Shown here: piece after piece, positions 41,917 through 52,882 of the stretch
Numbering within the stretch: the first letter of the stretch is position 1
Layout: each line of letters begins with the position of its first letter
NCBI RefSeq assembly: GCF_902459805.1
Contig: NZ_CABPST010000011.1
Span: forward strand, 1 to 64,000
DNA length: 64,000 bases
Direction of reading: 5' to 3'
DNA from: Pandoraea bronchicola
Lineage (GTDB): Bacteria; Pseudomonadota; Gammaproteobacteria; Burkholderiales; Burkholderiaceae
Position numbers and translations under genes: made by a program
Notes under the pieces: model-generated
Databases searched by the model: none
What the model saw: the letters and a program-made list of their open reading frames with translations, nothing else
Told to the model about the DNA's origin: nothing

Positions 41917-41941
41917 CTTTGCTTGAGAGCAAAGTTAATCC

Positions 41942-42018
41942 TGGTCGGGGTGAGAGGATTCGAACCTCCGGCCTCTACGTCCCGAACGTAGCGCTCTACC
42001 AGGCTAAGCTACACCCCG
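41942..42018 (-). tRNA. tRNA-Pro (anticodon CGG)
   Basis: The minus strand folds as a standard cloverleaf: acceptor CGGGGTG with CACCCCG, anticodon stem TACGT/ACGTA-type around the loop TTCGGGA with anticodon CGG, and T arm GGTTCGAATCC. Discriminator A and the CCA end are encoded (41945-41942). It reads CCG codons. It begins 22 bp after the ispB stop and ends at a strong terminator. Confidence 0.96.
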
Positions 42019-42040
42019 CTTCGATACTGCTGCTTCACCC

Positions 42041-43018
42041 TTAAGTGCGTCGCGCTATCGAGTAAGAACACAATTCTAGCAGGCTATTTTTATAATGGGA
42101 AGAGGGAAGTGCAGAAATTGTTTGTGCTGCTGCATCGGCCTCTTCTTTTGCGCGTGCCAGCGTGTAGTCGAGTGCGCCTGTGCGCGTGATTGCCGCGAGG
42201 ATCGGTTCGAACTTGTCGGTGCCGCCATTCTCGATGGCTTCACGCACAAGGGCGCGTTCTTCATTCGTGCCATGTTGCAGCACATGAATGAGCGGCAGCG
42301 TCGGTTTGCCTTCGCGCAGATCGTCGCCCGCGTTCTTGCCCATCGCGTCGGTGTCGCCTGCGTAGTCAAGCCAGTCGTCCATCAATTGGAACGCGGTGCC
42401 CAGACGCCCACCGTATTCACGCACGGCCGCTTCGGTCTGCGCGTCGGCATTGGCGAGCACCGCAGCGAGTTGCGTAGCGGCTTCGAACAGCGTGGCCGTC
42501 TTGTATTGGATGACTTGCAGATAGCGCGCTTCATCGACGTCGGGGTCGTGCATGTTCAGCAACTGCAGCACTTCGCCTTCGGCGATGACATTGGTCGCGC
42601 GCGCAAGGATCTGCATCACGCGCATGTTGTCCACGCTCACCATCATTTCGAAGGAGCGCGAGTACAGGAAGTCGCCGACCAGCACCGAGGCCGCATTGCC
42701 GAACAGCGCATTGGCGGTCTGCTTGCCGCGGCGCAGATCGGACTCGTCGACGACGTCGTCGTGAAGCAATGTCGACGTGTGGATGAATTCGATGACCGCG
42801 GCCAGTTCGAAACGGTGCGGCGAGGTCACGCCCAGCGCACCCGCCACGAGCAGCAGCAATGCCGGGCGCAGCCGTTTGCCGCCCGAATTGATGATGTACT
42901 CCGAGATCTGATTGATCAGGACCACCTCGGAGGCCAGCCGGTGGCGGATAAGCTGGTCGACGGCACGCATGTCGTCGGCGATGGCGGCCAGTACGTTCTG
43001 GGGAGAAGTCGAAGCAGT
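42041..43018 (-). CDS. ispB: Octaprenyl diphosphate synthase / polyprenyl synthetase
   Basis: The 325-residue product is a trans-polyprenyl diphosphate synthase supplying the ubiquinone side chain. The first aspartate-rich motif LLHDDVVDESDLRRG and the second DDWLDYAGD bind Mg-diphosphate, and GGKRLRPAL contacts the allylic substrate. I start at TTG 43018 (encoding LTASTSPQN) because TATAAT at 43056-43061 on the minus strand would start transcription near 43049; the frame upstream to 43054 overlaps that promoter, and the next ATG (42970) is shorter than usual. No ribosome site is clear. Confidence 0.85.
   Translation of the reverse strand, partial: TASTSPQNVLAAIADDMRAVDQLIRHRLASEVVLINQISEYIINSGGKRLRPALLLLVAGALGVTSPHRFELAAVIEFIHTSTLLHDDVVDESDLRRGKQTANALFGNAASVLVGDFLYSRSFEMMVSVDNMRVMQILARATNVIAEGEVLQLLNMHDPDVDEARYLQVIQYKTATLFEAATQLAAVLANADAQTEAAVREYGGRLGTAFQLMDDWLDYAGDTDAMGKNAGDDLREGKPTLPLIHVLQHGTNEERALVREAIENGGTDKFEPILAAITRTGALDYTLARAKEEADAAAQTISALPSSHYKNSLLELCSYSIARRT
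42073..42101 (-). promoter_or_regulatory. Possible tRNA-Pro promoter inside the 3' end of ispB
   Basis: Reading the minus strand, TTCCCA (42096-42101), 17 bp, and TG-C-TAGAAT (42073-42081) form a promoter with an extended -10 element. Start near 42066 would put a 48-nt leader before the tRNA. It lies within the last codons of ispB. Confidence 0.5.
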
Positions 43019-43055
43019 CAAGACAAGGCTCGGGTGAGGAAAAATTCGCCCCAAA

Positions 43056-43061
43056 TTATAT
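43056..43061 (-). promoter_or_regulatory. ispB -10 box
   Basis: TATAAT on the minus strand, with only weak -35 candidates upstream. It lies about 60 bp from the divergent rplU promoter, so the two transcription units share one control region. Confidence 0.45.
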
Positions 43062-43120
43062 AGTGCGCGCGGTGACTTTCGGGGACCAGCCCCGCGTAAT
43101 CGCGGGTTTCACGGAAGTCT

Positions 43121-43149
43121 TTGACTCAAAAGGAGAAAGTCTGTATAAT
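43121..43149 (+). promoter_or_regulatory. rplU-rpmA promoter
   Basis: TTGACT (43121-43126), a 17-bp spacer and TATAAT (43144-43149) form a near-consensus sigma-70 promoter. The transcript would begin near 43156, leaving a leader of about 140 nt with hairpins at about 43182-43200 (CCGAA / TTCGG) and 43234-43258. Confidence 0.8.
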
Positions 43150-43297
43150 CCCCGGTTTTCGTGCGCGCATTCGTTGCGCTAAGTCCGAAAATACTTCGGT
43201 ATGACGGTCTGCGGCGGTGCGATTGGCCGGTAAGTCGAGTCCTTTCGGGACCCTCGGTCTGCACGGAAATTCTCTTGTTTATGAGTGAGGTTCAACA

Positions 43298-43609
43298 ATG
43301 TACGCGGTCATAAAAACCGGCGGTAAGCAATATAAGGTTGCTGCTGGCGAAAAGCTCAAAGTAGAACAGATACCGGCTGACATTGGCGCTGAAATCACCA
43401 TCGACCAGGTTCTCGCCGTTGGCGAGGGCGAATCGATTAAGTTCGGTGCGCCGTTGGTCAGTGGGGCTTCCGTCAAGGCTACCGTTATCGCCCAGGGTCG
43501 TCACCCCAAGGTGAAGATTTTCAAGATGCGCCGTCGCAAGCACTACCAAAAGCGTCAAGGCCATCGCCAAAACTACACCGAGCTGCGCATCGACAGCATC
43601 AACGGCTAA
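43298..43609 (+). CDS. rplU: 50S ribosomal protein L21
   Basis: The 103-residue product is L21, which binds 23S rRNA domain VI. It begins [23 protein letters not shown], as usual for the family, and the basic [16 protein letters not shown] segment near residues 70-86 contacts RNA. It is the first gene of a unit with rpmA and probably obgE, behind a strong promoter and a long leader. Confidence 0.98.
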   Translation: MYAVIKTGGKQYKVAAGEKLKVEQIPADIGAEITIDQVLAVGEGESIKFGAPLVSGASVKATVIAQGRHPKVKIFKMRRRKHYQKRQGHRQNYTELRIDSING

Positions 43610-43637
43610 TCGATCGAGCTAGGTAAGGAGTTAAGTC

Positions 43638-43898
43638 ATGGCACACAAAAAAGCAGGCGGATCGTCCCGTAACGGCCGCGATTCTGAGTCGAAGCGCCTC
43701 GGCGTGAAGGTGTACGGCGGTCAGGCCATCCTGGCTGGCGGCATCATCGTTCGCCAACGCGGTACTCGTATGCATGCCGGCGAAAACGTCGGTATCGGTA
43801 AGGACCACACGCTGTTTGCACTGGCCGACGGCCACGTGCAATTCGCCGTCAAGGGCGCAGCGAAGAAGCAAGTGGTTAGCGTGGTGCCGGCAGCGTAA
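43638..43898 (+). CDS. rpmA: 50S ribosomal protein L27
   Basis: The 86-residue product is L27, whose N-terminal arm ([16 protein letters not shown]) reaches the peptidyl-transferase centre. There is no cleavable N-terminal extension as in Firmicutes. AAGGAG at 43624-43629 sets the start, 28 bp after rplU. A strong terminator follows the stop. Confidence 0.98.
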   Translation: MAHKKAGGSSRNGRDSESKRLGVKVYGGQAILAGGIIVRQRGTRMHAGENVGIGKDHTLFALADGHVQFAVKGAAKKQVVSVVPAA

Positions 43899-43916
43899 GC
43901 TAAGCCTTTTGCCACC

Positions 43917-43948
43917 AAAAGGCTCCGCTCCCATGCGGAGCCTTTTTT
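43917..43948 (+). terminator. Intrinsic terminator after rpmA
   Basis: GGCTCCGC (43921-43928) pairs with GCGGAGCC (43935-43942), extended by A-T pairs and followed by TTTTTT. It limits ribosomal-protein transcription into obgE. Confidence 0.92.
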
Positions 43949-44034
43949 GTTTGTCCCGCCTGCGCGCAGCGAGCATCGCGCGCCCGGGCCGGATCATTGA
44001 ATAGTATTTGGATCGTCTGCGGACGGTCGATTGA

Positions 44035-45189
<1,155 letters not shown>

Positions 45190-45353
45190 ACTTCACGTCA
45201 CTCAAAGGCTGGCGCTGACGCGGAAAGTCGTGTCGCCGCCAGCGATCCGGCGGCTGTCGTCGTGTGAGGGAAGGGCGGTTCAACGTCGCTTCCCGCCTCC
45301 CGGCGACTGTCTCGGTCTGTCTTCCCAATACATCCGCAGGAGAATCCAGGTCC

Positions 45354-46487
45354 ATGCGTTCGGTCATCGCCGATGCCAAGCGGCTTGTGGTGAAAGTGGG
45401 TTCCAGTCTCGTGACCAACGACGGTCGCGGTCTGGACGATGTCGCCATCGCGCGCTGGGCGCAACAGATCGCCGCGCTGCGGCACGGTGGCGACGGGCGT
45501 CCGCCAAAGCAGGTGGTACTCGTCAGTTCTGGCGCCATTGCCGAGGGAATGCAGCGTCTGGGCTGGGCAAGACGTCCCAAGGCCATCGACGAACTGCAGG
45601 CCGCTGCCGCCGTGGGCCAGATGGGACTTGCGCAGGTCTACGAGACTCGCTTCGCCGAGCATGGCGTGCGAACCGCACAGATTCTGCTGACGCACGCCGA
45701 TCTGGCCGACCGCGAACGCTATCTGAATGCACGGACTACCTTGCTGACGTTGTTGCGTCTCGGTGTCGTGCCGATCATAAACGAGAACGACACGGTCGTT
45801 ACCGACGAAATCAAGTTCGGCGACAACGACACGCTGGGCGCGCTCGTGACCAATTTGATCGATGGCGACGCGCTGGTCATCCTGACCGATCAATCGGGCC
45901 TGTACACGGCCGATCCCCGTAAGCATCCCGATGCCGAGTTCGTCCACGAGGCAGCGGCGGGGGACGAGCGTCTGGAGGCGATGGCGGGTGGCGCAGGAAC
46001 CAACATCGGACGCGGTGGGATGCTGACCAAGATACTCGCGGCCAAGCGTGCGGCCACGAGCGGTGCGCATACCGTGATCGCGTCAGGGCGCGAAGCCGAC
46101 GTGCTCGTGCGCCTGGCGGGCGGCGAGGCCATCGGGACGCAATTGGTGGCGCGTACGGCGGTGCTTACGGCCCGCAAGCAGTGGATGGCGGACCATCTGC
46201 AGGTGCGCGGTCGTGTCGTGATCGACGCGGGCGCGTGCAAGAAGCTGGTGGAAGAGGGCAAGAGCCTGTTGCCGATCGGTGTGATCGACGTCGAAGGCAC
46301 GTTTGCGCGCGGTGAAGTGATCGCGTGTGTGGACGAAGCCGGTCATGAAGTCGCGCGCGGCCTGTCGAACTACAGTGCGTCGGAGGCGCGTCTGATTCGT
46401 CGTCACCCGAGCAGCGACATCGAGCAGGTGCTGGGCTTCGCGAACGAACCCGAGCTGATCCATCGCGATAATCTGATTCTGCGCTGA
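45354..46487 (+). CDS. proB: Glutamate 5-kinase
   Basis: The 377-residue product is ProB, which phosphorylates glutamate in proline synthesis. The amino-acid kinase domain shows [18 protein letters not shown] and [15 protein letters not shown]; a C-terminal PUA domain starts near residue 280 ([22 protein letters not shown] region). ATG 45354 is chosen for CAGGAGA upstream and family length; the frame is open to 45264. It ends at a strong terminator. Confidence 0.96.
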   Translation: MRSVIADAKRLVVKVGSSLVTNDGRGLDDVAIARWAQQIAALRHGGDGRPPKQVVLVSSGAIAEGMQRLGWARRPKAIDELQAAAAVGQMGLAQVYETRFAEHGVRTAQILLTHADLADRERYLNARTTLLTLLRLGVVPIINENDTVVTDEIKFGDNDTLGALVTNLIDGDALVILTDQSGLYTADPRKHPDAEFVHEAAAGDERLEAMAGGAGTNIGRGGMLTKILAAKRAATSGAHTVIASGREADVLVRLAGGEAIGTQLVARTAVLTARKQWMADHLQVRGRVVIDAGACKKLVEEGKSLLPIGVIDVEGTFARGEVIACVDEAGHEVARGLSNYSASEARLIRRHPSSDIEQVLGFANEPELIHRDNLILR

Positions 46488-46524
46488 GCCGTAAGGCGAG
46501 GAGAGCTCCCTCGCGTCAGACGTC

Positions 46525-46562
46525 AAAAACGCCGGCACGCAATGCGTGGCCGGCGTTTTTTT
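46525..46562. terminator. Terminator between proB and the CNP1-like gene
   Basis: A long stem, AAAAACGCCGG plus inner CACGC, pairs with GCGTG and CCGGCGTTTTT around AAT. A and T runs on both sides allow use by both convergent genes. Confidence 0.92.
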
Positions 46563-46610
46563 TTCATGCGACCGGGGATGGCGGGGCCGGGCAAGGCTCG
46601 CCCGCCACAC

Positions 46611-47186
46611 TCAACGATAGTTCGGCGAGGTCGTGGGGAAGCGCAGACCCTGGACGATGGCCTTGGCGTTGCCCAGTGGCGTCTTGTCTTGACAGAGATA
46701 GTCGCGATACAGAATGCCCTGATAGGCCGTTGCACCATACGGGCGGATCGGGCGCCATTCGCTGTTGCGCGCCGCGACCCATGTGCCGTCAGGACGGCCG
46801 GTGGCGTACAGGCGCGATTCGAACGACGAGCAATGAATACCTTCGAACGACACGTTACGCGCGCCTTGCTTGCTGCGGATCACGGCAACATAACGGACCA
46901 CGCCGTCTTCCGTCACCTGCACGGACTTGGTGTCGATGGCGTAGTCGAGCGTGGCGTTCGGGTCGGTGGGAAAGCTCACCAGATCGGCGTCTTGCGGTGC
47001 CGAGGTCGGCAAGGCGTATTCCGCCTCCTTCCATTTGCCCTTGGCGGCTTCCTGCTGGGCGAGGTATTCGTCGAAGTCCTGGACAGGTTGCGACGGCATG
47101 TTGCTGCAGGCGGCGATCAGCGCCAGAGCGGCCAGAGGAGCCAGGGCGGCCAGGCGCGGGGCGCGGCGGGCAAAGAAAGGGCGCAT
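46611..47186 (-). CDS. CNP1-like family lipoprotein
   Basis: The 191-residue product resembles the CNP1-like family (PF08750), named after a neisserial protein whose role is not established. A signal sequence ends in LIAAC with Cys27, so it is a probable lipoprotein. Conserved-looking stretches include DFDEYLAQQEAAKGKW, VRYVAVIRSKQGARNVSFEGIHC and YGATAYQGILYRDYLC; the cysteines at the last two may pair. It follows rppH on the same strand with a 143-bp gap. Confidence 0.8.
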   Translation of the reverse strand: MRPFFARRAPRLAALAPLAALALIAACSNMPSQPVQDFDEYLAQQEAAKGKWKEAEYALPTSAPQDADLVSFPTDPNATLDYAIDTKSVQVTEDGVVRYVAVIRSKQGARNVSFEGIHCSSFESRLYATGRPDGTWVAARNSEWRPIRPYGATAYQGILYRDYLCQDKTPLGNAKAIVQGLRFPTTSPNYR

Positions 47187-47329
47187 GAGATGTGGATGAG
47201 AAGTCGGTTGGACGGCGGATGAACGAAAGCGGGGAATTCGCGCGGCATCCCGGAGGACACCAGGTCAAAAAAAGGGGCGCGGGCATGCAGCCCGCGACCG
47301 ATGATGGGACAAGCCGGCCGCGGCCCGGT

Positions 47330-47980
47330 TCAGTGCTCCCGGGGCGGCATGCCCGAACTGGCGGTATCTGCCGCGTCGCCGGCATTGCCGCTGCAGGTGT
47401 CACGGTGGCATCCGTCGTCCTGCGCGTCCGTGCCGCCGGGCGGCATTTCCCCGATTCGAGCCCCGGCGCGCGGAAACCGCCGCCGATCCTGATGCGCACG
47501 TGCCGCCGAGCGCCGAAGATAGCGCGATAGCTCGTTCAGGGCGAGTTGATAGACCTCGCGCTTGAACTCGATGACCGCGTCGAGCGGCACCCAGTACTCG
47601 TTCCACCGCCAGGCGTCGAACTCGGGATGATCGGTGGCGCGCAGGCAGATGTCGCAATCGCGACCGACCATGCGCAGCAGGAACCAGATCTGTTTCTGGC
47701 CCCGGTAATGTCCGCGCACTTCGCGCTTGATGAATTTGTCCGGCACCTCATAACGCAGCCAGTCGCGTGTGCGACCGATGATTTTGACGTGTTCTGGCTT
47801 TAGCCCGGTTTCCTCGTGCAATTCTCGGAACATGGCCTGTTCAGGCGTTTCGCCGTACTTGATGCCGCCTTGCGGGAACTGCCAGGAGTGCTCGCCCAGC
47901 CGCTTGCCCCAGAACACTTCATTGCGTGCGTTTAAGAGGATGATGCCGACGTTCGGGCGAAAGCCTTCACGGTCAAGCAT
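47330..47980 (-). CDS. rppH: RNA pyrophosphohydrolase
   Basis: The 216-residue product is RppH, a Nudix enzyme that removes pyrophosphate from mRNA 5' ends and so starts RNase E-dependent decay. The N-terminus [17 protein letters not shown] and the Nudix box [20 protein letters not shown] are clear. The C-terminal 50 residues are low-complexity and longer than in E. coli. TATAAT at 48014-48019 on the minus strand is a likely -10 box, and AGGGTGG precedes the start codon. Confidence 0.95.
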   Translation of the reverse strand: MLDREGFRPNVGIILLNARNEVFWGKRLGEHSWQFPQGGIKYGETPEQAMFRELHEETGLKPEHVKIIGRTRDWLRYEVPDKFIKREVRGHYRGQKQIWFLLRMVGRDCDICLRATDHPEFDAWRWNEYWVPLDAVIEFKREVYQLALNELSRYLRRSAARAHQDRRRFPRAGARIGEMPPGGTDAQDDGCHRDTCSGNAGDAADTASSGMPPREH

Positions 47981-48191
47981 ACAACCACCCTTGAATCCTT
48001 TAAAATTGCTTCGATTATAAACAGATAATCACCGGCGCGGCGGCCGGCGGCGGCTCGGGTGACCGGGGCGGCGCGTACGGCCGGCGGGTGTCTCGGGGGC
48101 GGCGACGACGTTCAGGCGCGCCCCCGCCTCGCTTCTGGCAACCGACCGAACCGCTGTGCGCGCCGTTGACCCTCTTTTTCCGGAAATCTGC

Positions 48192-49931
48192 ATGAAAGCC
48201 TCTCGTTTCTTCATCGGCACCCTCAAGGAAGCTCCCGCCGACGCCGAAATCGTCAGCCACAAGCTGATGATGCGCGCCGGCATGATTCGCCGCGTCGCAG
48301 GCGGTATCTACGATTACCTGCCGATCGGCCTGCGCTCGATCCGCAAGGTCGAAGCCATCGTCCGTGAAGAAATGAACCGCGCTGGCGCGCTCGAACTGCT
48401 CATGCCGGCGGTGCAGCCGGCCGAACTTTGGCAGGAGTCTGGCCGCTGGGTGCAGTACGGCCCCGAACTGCTGCGCCTGAAGGATCGCAACGATCGCGAA
48501 TTCGTCGTCGGTCCGACGCACGAAGAAGTCGTGACGGACATCGCTCGCCGCGAGATCAAGAGCTACCGCCAACTGCCGGTGAACTTCTACCAGGTGCAGA
48601 CGAAGTTCCGCGACGAGATCCGTCCGCGTTTCGGCGTGATGCGCGGCCGCGAATTCATCATGAAGGACGCCTACTCCTTCGATAAGGACCGTGCCGGCAT
48701 GCAGGTGTCTTATCAGAAGATGTTCGATGCCTATGTGCGCATCTTCACGCGTCTGGGCCTGGAATTCCGCGCCGTGGTGGCCGACAACGGCTCCATCGGC
48801 GGCTCCGGTTCGCACGAGTTCCACGTGATCGCCGACACAGGTGAAGACGCCATCGCCTACTGCCCGACGTCCGACTATGCGGCCAACGTCGAAATGGCCG
48901 AAGCGCTCGCGCCCCAAGGCGAGCGCGCCGCCCCTGCCGAGGCACTGACCAAGACCGCCACGCCGGGCAAGGCCAAGTGCGAGGCCGTTGCGGAACTGCT
49001 GTCGATCCCGCTCGAGCGCACGGTCAAGTCGATTGTGCTCGCCACGGATAGCGAAGACAGCGGCACCACGATCTGGTTGCTCCTGCTGCGCGGGGATCAC
49101 GACCTGAACGAAATCAAGGCGAGCAAGGTGCCGGGGCTGTCCGGTTTCCGTTTCGCGAGCGAAGCCGAGATCGTCCAATGGTTTGGCACGCCGCCCGGCT
49201 ATCTGGGCCCCCTGAACACGAAGAAGCCGGTCAAGCTCGTGGTCGACCGTTCGGTCGCGAAGATGAGCGACTTCGTGGTCGGCGCGAACGAGGTCAACTT
49301 CCACACGACCGGGGTGAACTGGGGCCGCGATCTGCCCGAGCCGGAAGTGGTGGCCGATCTTCGCAACGTCGTGCCGGGGGACCTCTCGCCGGACGGCAAG
49401 GGCGAGATCGCGTTGTGCCGCGGTATCGAAGTGGGGCACGTGTTCCAACTGGGCACGAAGTACTCGGAAGCGATGGATGCCACTTTCCTCGACGAGACCG
49501 GCAAGCCGGCACCGATGGAAATGGGCTGCTACGGCATTGGTATCACGCGAATTCTCGGCGCCGCCATCGAACAGAATTTCGACGACCGCGGCATCATCTG
49601 GCCGGAATCGATCGCGCCTTTCGAAGTGGTGCTGTGCCCGATGGGCTACGACCGCAGCGATGCCGTGCGTGCTGCCGCCGATAAGCTGTACGAAGATCTG
49701 CTGGCTGCCGGTGTCGATGTGATTCTCGACGACCGTGGCGAGCGTCCCGGCGTGATGTTCGCCGAATGGGAACTGATCGGCGTGCCGCATCGCGTGGTGA
49801 TCGGCGACCGTGGCCTGAAGGAGGGCAAGATCGAATACCAGGGCCGCCGCGATACCGAAGCCCAGTTGCTCGACGCTGCTGTCGTGGCGGAATTCGTCAC
49901 CGGTAAGGTGCGGGCCGCCAAGGCCGTCTGA
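48192..49931 (+). CDS. proS: Prolyl-tRNA synthetase
   Basis: The 579-residue product is a bacterial-type class II prolyl-tRNA synthetase. The catalytic core carries [15 protein letters not shown] (motif 1), the motif 2 region [21 protein letters not shown], and motif 3 GIGITRI near residue 448. The inserted editing domain (about residues 225-400) and a C-terminal anticodon-binding domain are present. ATG 48192 ([15 protein letters not shown]) is the family start, with GGAA at 48182-48185. It is divergent from rppH. Confidence 0.96.
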   Translation: MKASRFFIGTLKEAPADAEIVSHKLMMRAGMIRRVAGGIYDYLPIGLRSIRKVEAIVREEMNRAGALELLMPAVQPAELWQESGRWVQYGPELLRLKDRNDREFVVGPTHEEVVTDIARREIKSYRQLPVNFYQVQTKFRDEIRPRFGVMRGREFIMKDAYSFDKDRAGMQVSYQKMFDAYVRIFTRLGLEFRAVVADNGSIGGSGSHEFHVIADTGEDAIAYCPTSDYAANVEMAEALAPQGERAAPAEALTKTATPGKAKCEAVAELLSIPLERTVKSIVLATDSEDSGTTIWLLLLRGDHDLNEIKASKVPGLSGFRFASEAEIVQWFGTPPGYLGPLNTKKPVKLVVDRSVAKMSDFVVGANEVNFHTTGVNWGRDLPEPEVVADLRNVVPGDLSPDGKGEIALCRGIEVGHVFQLGTKYSEAMDATFLDETGKPAPMEMGCYGIGITRILGAAIEQNFDDRGIIWPESIAPFEVVLCPMGYDRSDAVRAAADKLYEDLLAAGVDVILDDRGERPGVMFAEWELIGVPHRVVIGDRGLKEGKIEYQGRRDTEAQLLDAAVVAEFVTGKVRAAKAV

Positions 49932-50059
49932 GCGAGGGAGGTGCGGCGCGCCGGTGAACGTCTGCCGGTGGTACGCCGCACGTCCACCGACGCCATAGGC
50001 AATACCTGACGGCAGTCGCTCGCGCGGCTGCCGTTGTCATATCTGGAAGCGTTATCCGT

Positions 50060-50653
50060 ATGGAATATACGTTCGCGTCAGCGACGGTGCTGTTGCTGCT
50101 CATCACCGACCCGTTCGGCAATATCCCCATCTTCGTGAATGCCCTGAAGAACGTGCCGGCGCATCGACGGCCGCGGGTGATCTTGCGCGAAGTGCTGATT
50201 GCCTTTGTCATCCTGCTGCTCTTCATGCTGGTGGGTGACCGCTTTCTGCGCATGATGAGTCTCACCGACCTATCGTTGCAGTTGGCCGGGGGCATCGTGC
50301 TGTTCCTGATCGCGCTGCGCATGATCTTTCCGCGTCCCGATCAGGGGTCGTTGCCCGATGCGGGCGAGCCGCTCATCGTGCCGCTGGCGATTCCCGCGCT
50401 TGCCGGACCGTCTGCGCTCGCGACCGTCATGCTGCTCGTGTCGCAGCAACCGGGGCGCATGCTCGAATGGATTACGGCGCTGTGTGTGACGATGGCCGTC
50501 TGTGCCGTGGTGCTGTTGCTTGCCGATCGTATCGAGCGATGGCTCGGCTCGCGTGTGGTGGCCGCGTTCGAGCGTCTGATGGGGCTGATCCTGGTAGCGA
50601 TCTCGGTCGAGATGATCCTCAAGGGCGTGAAGATCTTCGTACATCAGTTCTGA
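50060..50653 (+). CDS. MarC/YhgN family membrane protein
   Basis: The 197-residue product is a six-helix inner-membrane protein of the MarC family. DPFGNIPIF in the first third and IPLALAGPSA-like IPALAGPSALATVML in the middle are family-typical. The family was once linked to multiple antibiotic resistance, but that link has been withdrawn for MarC and the substrate is unknown. It lies 128 bp after proS and ends at a bidirectional terminator. Confidence 0.88.
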   Translation: MEYTFASATVLLLLITDPFGNIPIFVNALKNVPAHRRPRVILREVLIAFVILLLFMLVGDRFLRMMSLTDLSLQLAGGIVLFLIALRMIFPRPDQGSLPDAGEPLIVPLAIPALAGPSALATVMLLVSQQPGRMLEWITALCVTMAVCAVVLLLADRIERWLGSRVVAAFERLMGLILVAISVEMILKGVKIFVHQF

Positions 50654-50687
50654 TCTGATGGCGTGGTGCGTGCAGCGGCTGCAATGA

Positions 50688-50714
50688 AAAAGGGGCCTGG
50701 CAGGCCCCTTTTGC
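50688..50714. terminator. Bidirectional terminator between the marC-like gene and hpt
   Basis: An 11-bp stem AAAAGGGGCCT / AGGCCCCTTTT with a tiny loop lies between convergent genes, with A and T runs on either side. Confidence 0.9.
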
Positions 50715-50750
50715 TTTCGTGCGATGCGGGAGGTTGTCCCGCCGCCGCCT

Positions 50751-51299
50751 TCAGCGCGGCGTGGTCAGCGCGCGGATCGCCGGCAGATTGCGCCAGTAGC
50801 CCTTGGCGTCCATGCCGCAGCCGAAGACATAGCGGTCCGGCACCGTGAAGCCGCAGAAATCCGGATGCGACGGCTTTTCCTTCGTCAGAATCTTCTCGCA
50901 GAGCACGGCGCTGTAGAACTTCGAGGCGCCCATTTCCAGAATCCGGTCGCGAATGGCCGCCATCGTGGCACCTTCGTCGAGAATGTCGTCGAGCACGAGC
51001 ACCACGCGCTCGCGCACCGAGTCGCGCGGCGCCACGCGCCACTGCATTGCACCGCCGGTGGTGGTGTTGTTGTAGCGCGAGAGGTGGATGTAGTCGAACT
51101 CGAGCGGGAAATCCAGACGCGGCAGCAACATGCCGGTGAAGACGGCTGCGCCGCCCATGACCGACAGCACCATCGGGAATTCGTCGCCAATGGCTTCCTT
51201 GATGGCCTTGGCCATCGTGTCGACGGACTGGCTCACCTCGTCGGCCGAGACGATTTCTTCGGAATTACGGAATACTTCGAGGGCTTCTTCGCGGTTCAT
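50751..51299 (-). CDS. hpt: Hypoxanthine-guanine phosphoribosyltransferase
   Basis: The 182-residue product is a purine-salvage phosphoribosyltransferase. The PRPP-binding motif VVLVLDDILDEGATM lies near residues 99-113, and the hydrophobic core GGAAVFTGMLLPRL near residue 50. The exact base preference (hypoxanthine versus guanine) is not certain from sequence. TATACT at 51353-51358 on the minus strand is a likely -10 box, giving a leader of about 47 nt. It follows ffh on the same strand. Confidence 0.88.
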   Translation of the reverse strand: MNREEALEVFRNSEEIVSADEVSQSVDTMAKAIKEAIGDEFPMVLSVMGGAAVFTGMLLPRLDFPLEFDYIHLSRYNNTTTGGAMQWRVAPRDSVRERVVLVLDDILDEGATMAAIRDRILEMGASKFYSAVLCEKILTKEKPSHPDFCGFTVPDRYVFGCGMDAKGYWRNLPAIRALTTPR

Positions 51300-51405
51300 A
51301 TGGGGCGACCCTGTGGAACGAGTTGCGGGGGATGTCGCTAAGTGCGGCCCGGAGTATATACGGAAAGTCCGTAGGGATGCCCGGACCGCGGCCGTTAAGC
51401 CCGGC

Positions 51406-52770
51406 TCAGCGCATGCCGGGCATCATGCCTTTCATGCTGCGCATCATCTTCATCATGCCACCGCCTTTGAGCTTCTTCATCATGGTGCGCATCTGGTCGT
51501 ACTGATTGAGCATGCGGTTGACCTCCTGCACCTGCACGCCGGCACCGGCGGCGATCCGGCGCTTGCGGCTCGCCTTGATCAGTTCCGGCTTGGCGCGCTC
51601 GGCCGGCGTCATCGAGTTGATGATGCCTTCCATGCGGCGAACCTGCTTCTCGGCCTGATCCATGTTGGTCTGGCTGGCAGCCGCCTGGAATTGCGCGGGC
51701 AGCTTGTCCATGAGCGACGACAGGCCGCCCATTTTCTTCATCTGGCCGATCTGCGCCTTGAAATCGTTCAGATCGAAGTCTCCGCCTTTCTTGACCTTCT
51801 CGGCGAGCTTTTGCGCGGCTTGCACGTCAACGCCACGTTGGGCTTCTTCGACGAGCGCGAGAATGTCGCCCATGCCGAGAATCCGGTTCGCCATGCGATC
51901 CGGGTGGAAGACTTCAAGGCCGTCCAGCTTTTCGCCGACACCGACGAATTTGATCGGCTTGCCGGTGATGTGGCGTACCGACAGCGCAGCACCGCCGCGT
52001 GAGTCGCCGTCGAGCTTGGTGAGCACCACGCCGGTGAGCGGCAGCGCGTCGTTGAAGGCGCGGGCAGTGTTCACGGCGTCCTGGCCGAGCATGGCGTCGA
52101 CGACGAACAGCGTTTCAATCGGTTTGAGCTCGGCGTGCAGGGCGCTGATTTCCTGCATCATGGCTTCGTCGATACCCAGACGGCCGGCCGTGTCGACAAT
52201 CAGCACCTCATGGTGATGGCGACGCGCCCAGTCGACGGCCGCGCGGGCGATGTCGACCGGCTTCTGATCGGGTTGCGACGGGAAGAAGTCGGCGTCGACC
52301 TGTTGCGTCACCGTCTGCAACTGGGCGATAGCCGCGGGGCGGTAGACGTCGGTCGAAACCGTGAGGACTTTCTTCTTCTGAGCGCGCAGCAGCTTGGCGA
52401 GCTTACCGACGGTGGTCGTCTTGCCCGCGCCTTGGAGGCCGGCCATCAGGATGATGGCGGGCGGGGTGGTCGCGAGATTGAGTTCGGCGGCACGGCCTTC
52501 GTAATCGCCGCCCATGAGCGCGGTCAGTTCGCGCTGCACCACGCCGACGAGCGCCTGGCCCGGCGAGAGGCTGGAAATGACCTCCTCACCGAGTGCCTTT
52601 TCCTTCACCTTGGCGATGAAATCGCGGACCACCGGCAGCGCGACGTCGGCCTCGAGCAGGGCGAGGCGCACTTCGCGCAGCATTTCCTGCGTGTTCGCCT
52701 CGGTCAGGCGTGCTTCGCCGCGCAGCGTCTTGACGACCTTGGCGAGGCGCGTAGTGAGATTGTCGAGCAT
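51406..52770 (-). CDS. ffh: Signal recognition particle protein Ffh
   Basis: The 454-residue product is Ffh, which with 4.5S RNA delivers inner-membrane proteins to FtsY. An N helical bundle, the GTPase domain with GLQGAGKTTTVGKLA near residues 108-122, DTAGR and TKLDGDSRGG, and the methionine-rich M domain (MKKLKGGGMMKMMRSMKGMMPG tail, given here in parts) are present. It is divergent from the CcsA-like gene with a 112-bp gap. Confidence 0.97.
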   Translation of the reverse strand: MLDNLTTRLAKVVKTLRGEARLTEANTQEMLREVRLALLEADVALPVVRDFIAKVKEKALGEEVISSLSPGQALVGVVQRELTALMGGDYEGRAAELNLATTPPAIILMAGLQGAGKTTTVGKLAKLLRAQKKKVLTVSTDVYRPAAIAQLQTVTQQVDADFFPSQPDQKPVDIARAAVDWARRHHHEVLIVDTAGRLGIDEAMMQEISALHAELKPIETLFVVDAMLGQDAVNTARAFNDALPLTGVVLTKLDGDSRGGAALSVRHITGKPIKFVGVGEKLDGLEVFHPDRMANRILGMGDILALVEEAQRGVDVQAAQKLAEKVKKGGDFDLNDFKAQIGQMKKMGGLSSLMDKLPAQFQAAASQTNMDQAEKQVRRMEGIINSMTPAERAKPELIKASRKRRIAAGAGVQVQEVNRMLNQYDQMRTMMKKLKGGGMMKMMRSMKGMMPGMR

Positions 52771-52882
52771 GAAACGTATCCTGTAAGACTCGCAGTGGCC
52801 CCGGTTGCCCTGCCTCGCGCTCCCGGAGGGGCGGTGGCGGGTACGGCAGCGCGCCCGTCATGGGCTGGTGTAAACTTCAAAT

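Noticed and set aside
41690-41932. An 81-residue N-terminal extension of the CNNM/CorC protein
   Set aside because: It would cross the promoter at 41732 and the tRNA terminator at 41882-41916.
48015-49790. A 591-codon minus-strand frame opposite proS
   Set aside because: It overlaps proS almost fully and has no recognisable motif.
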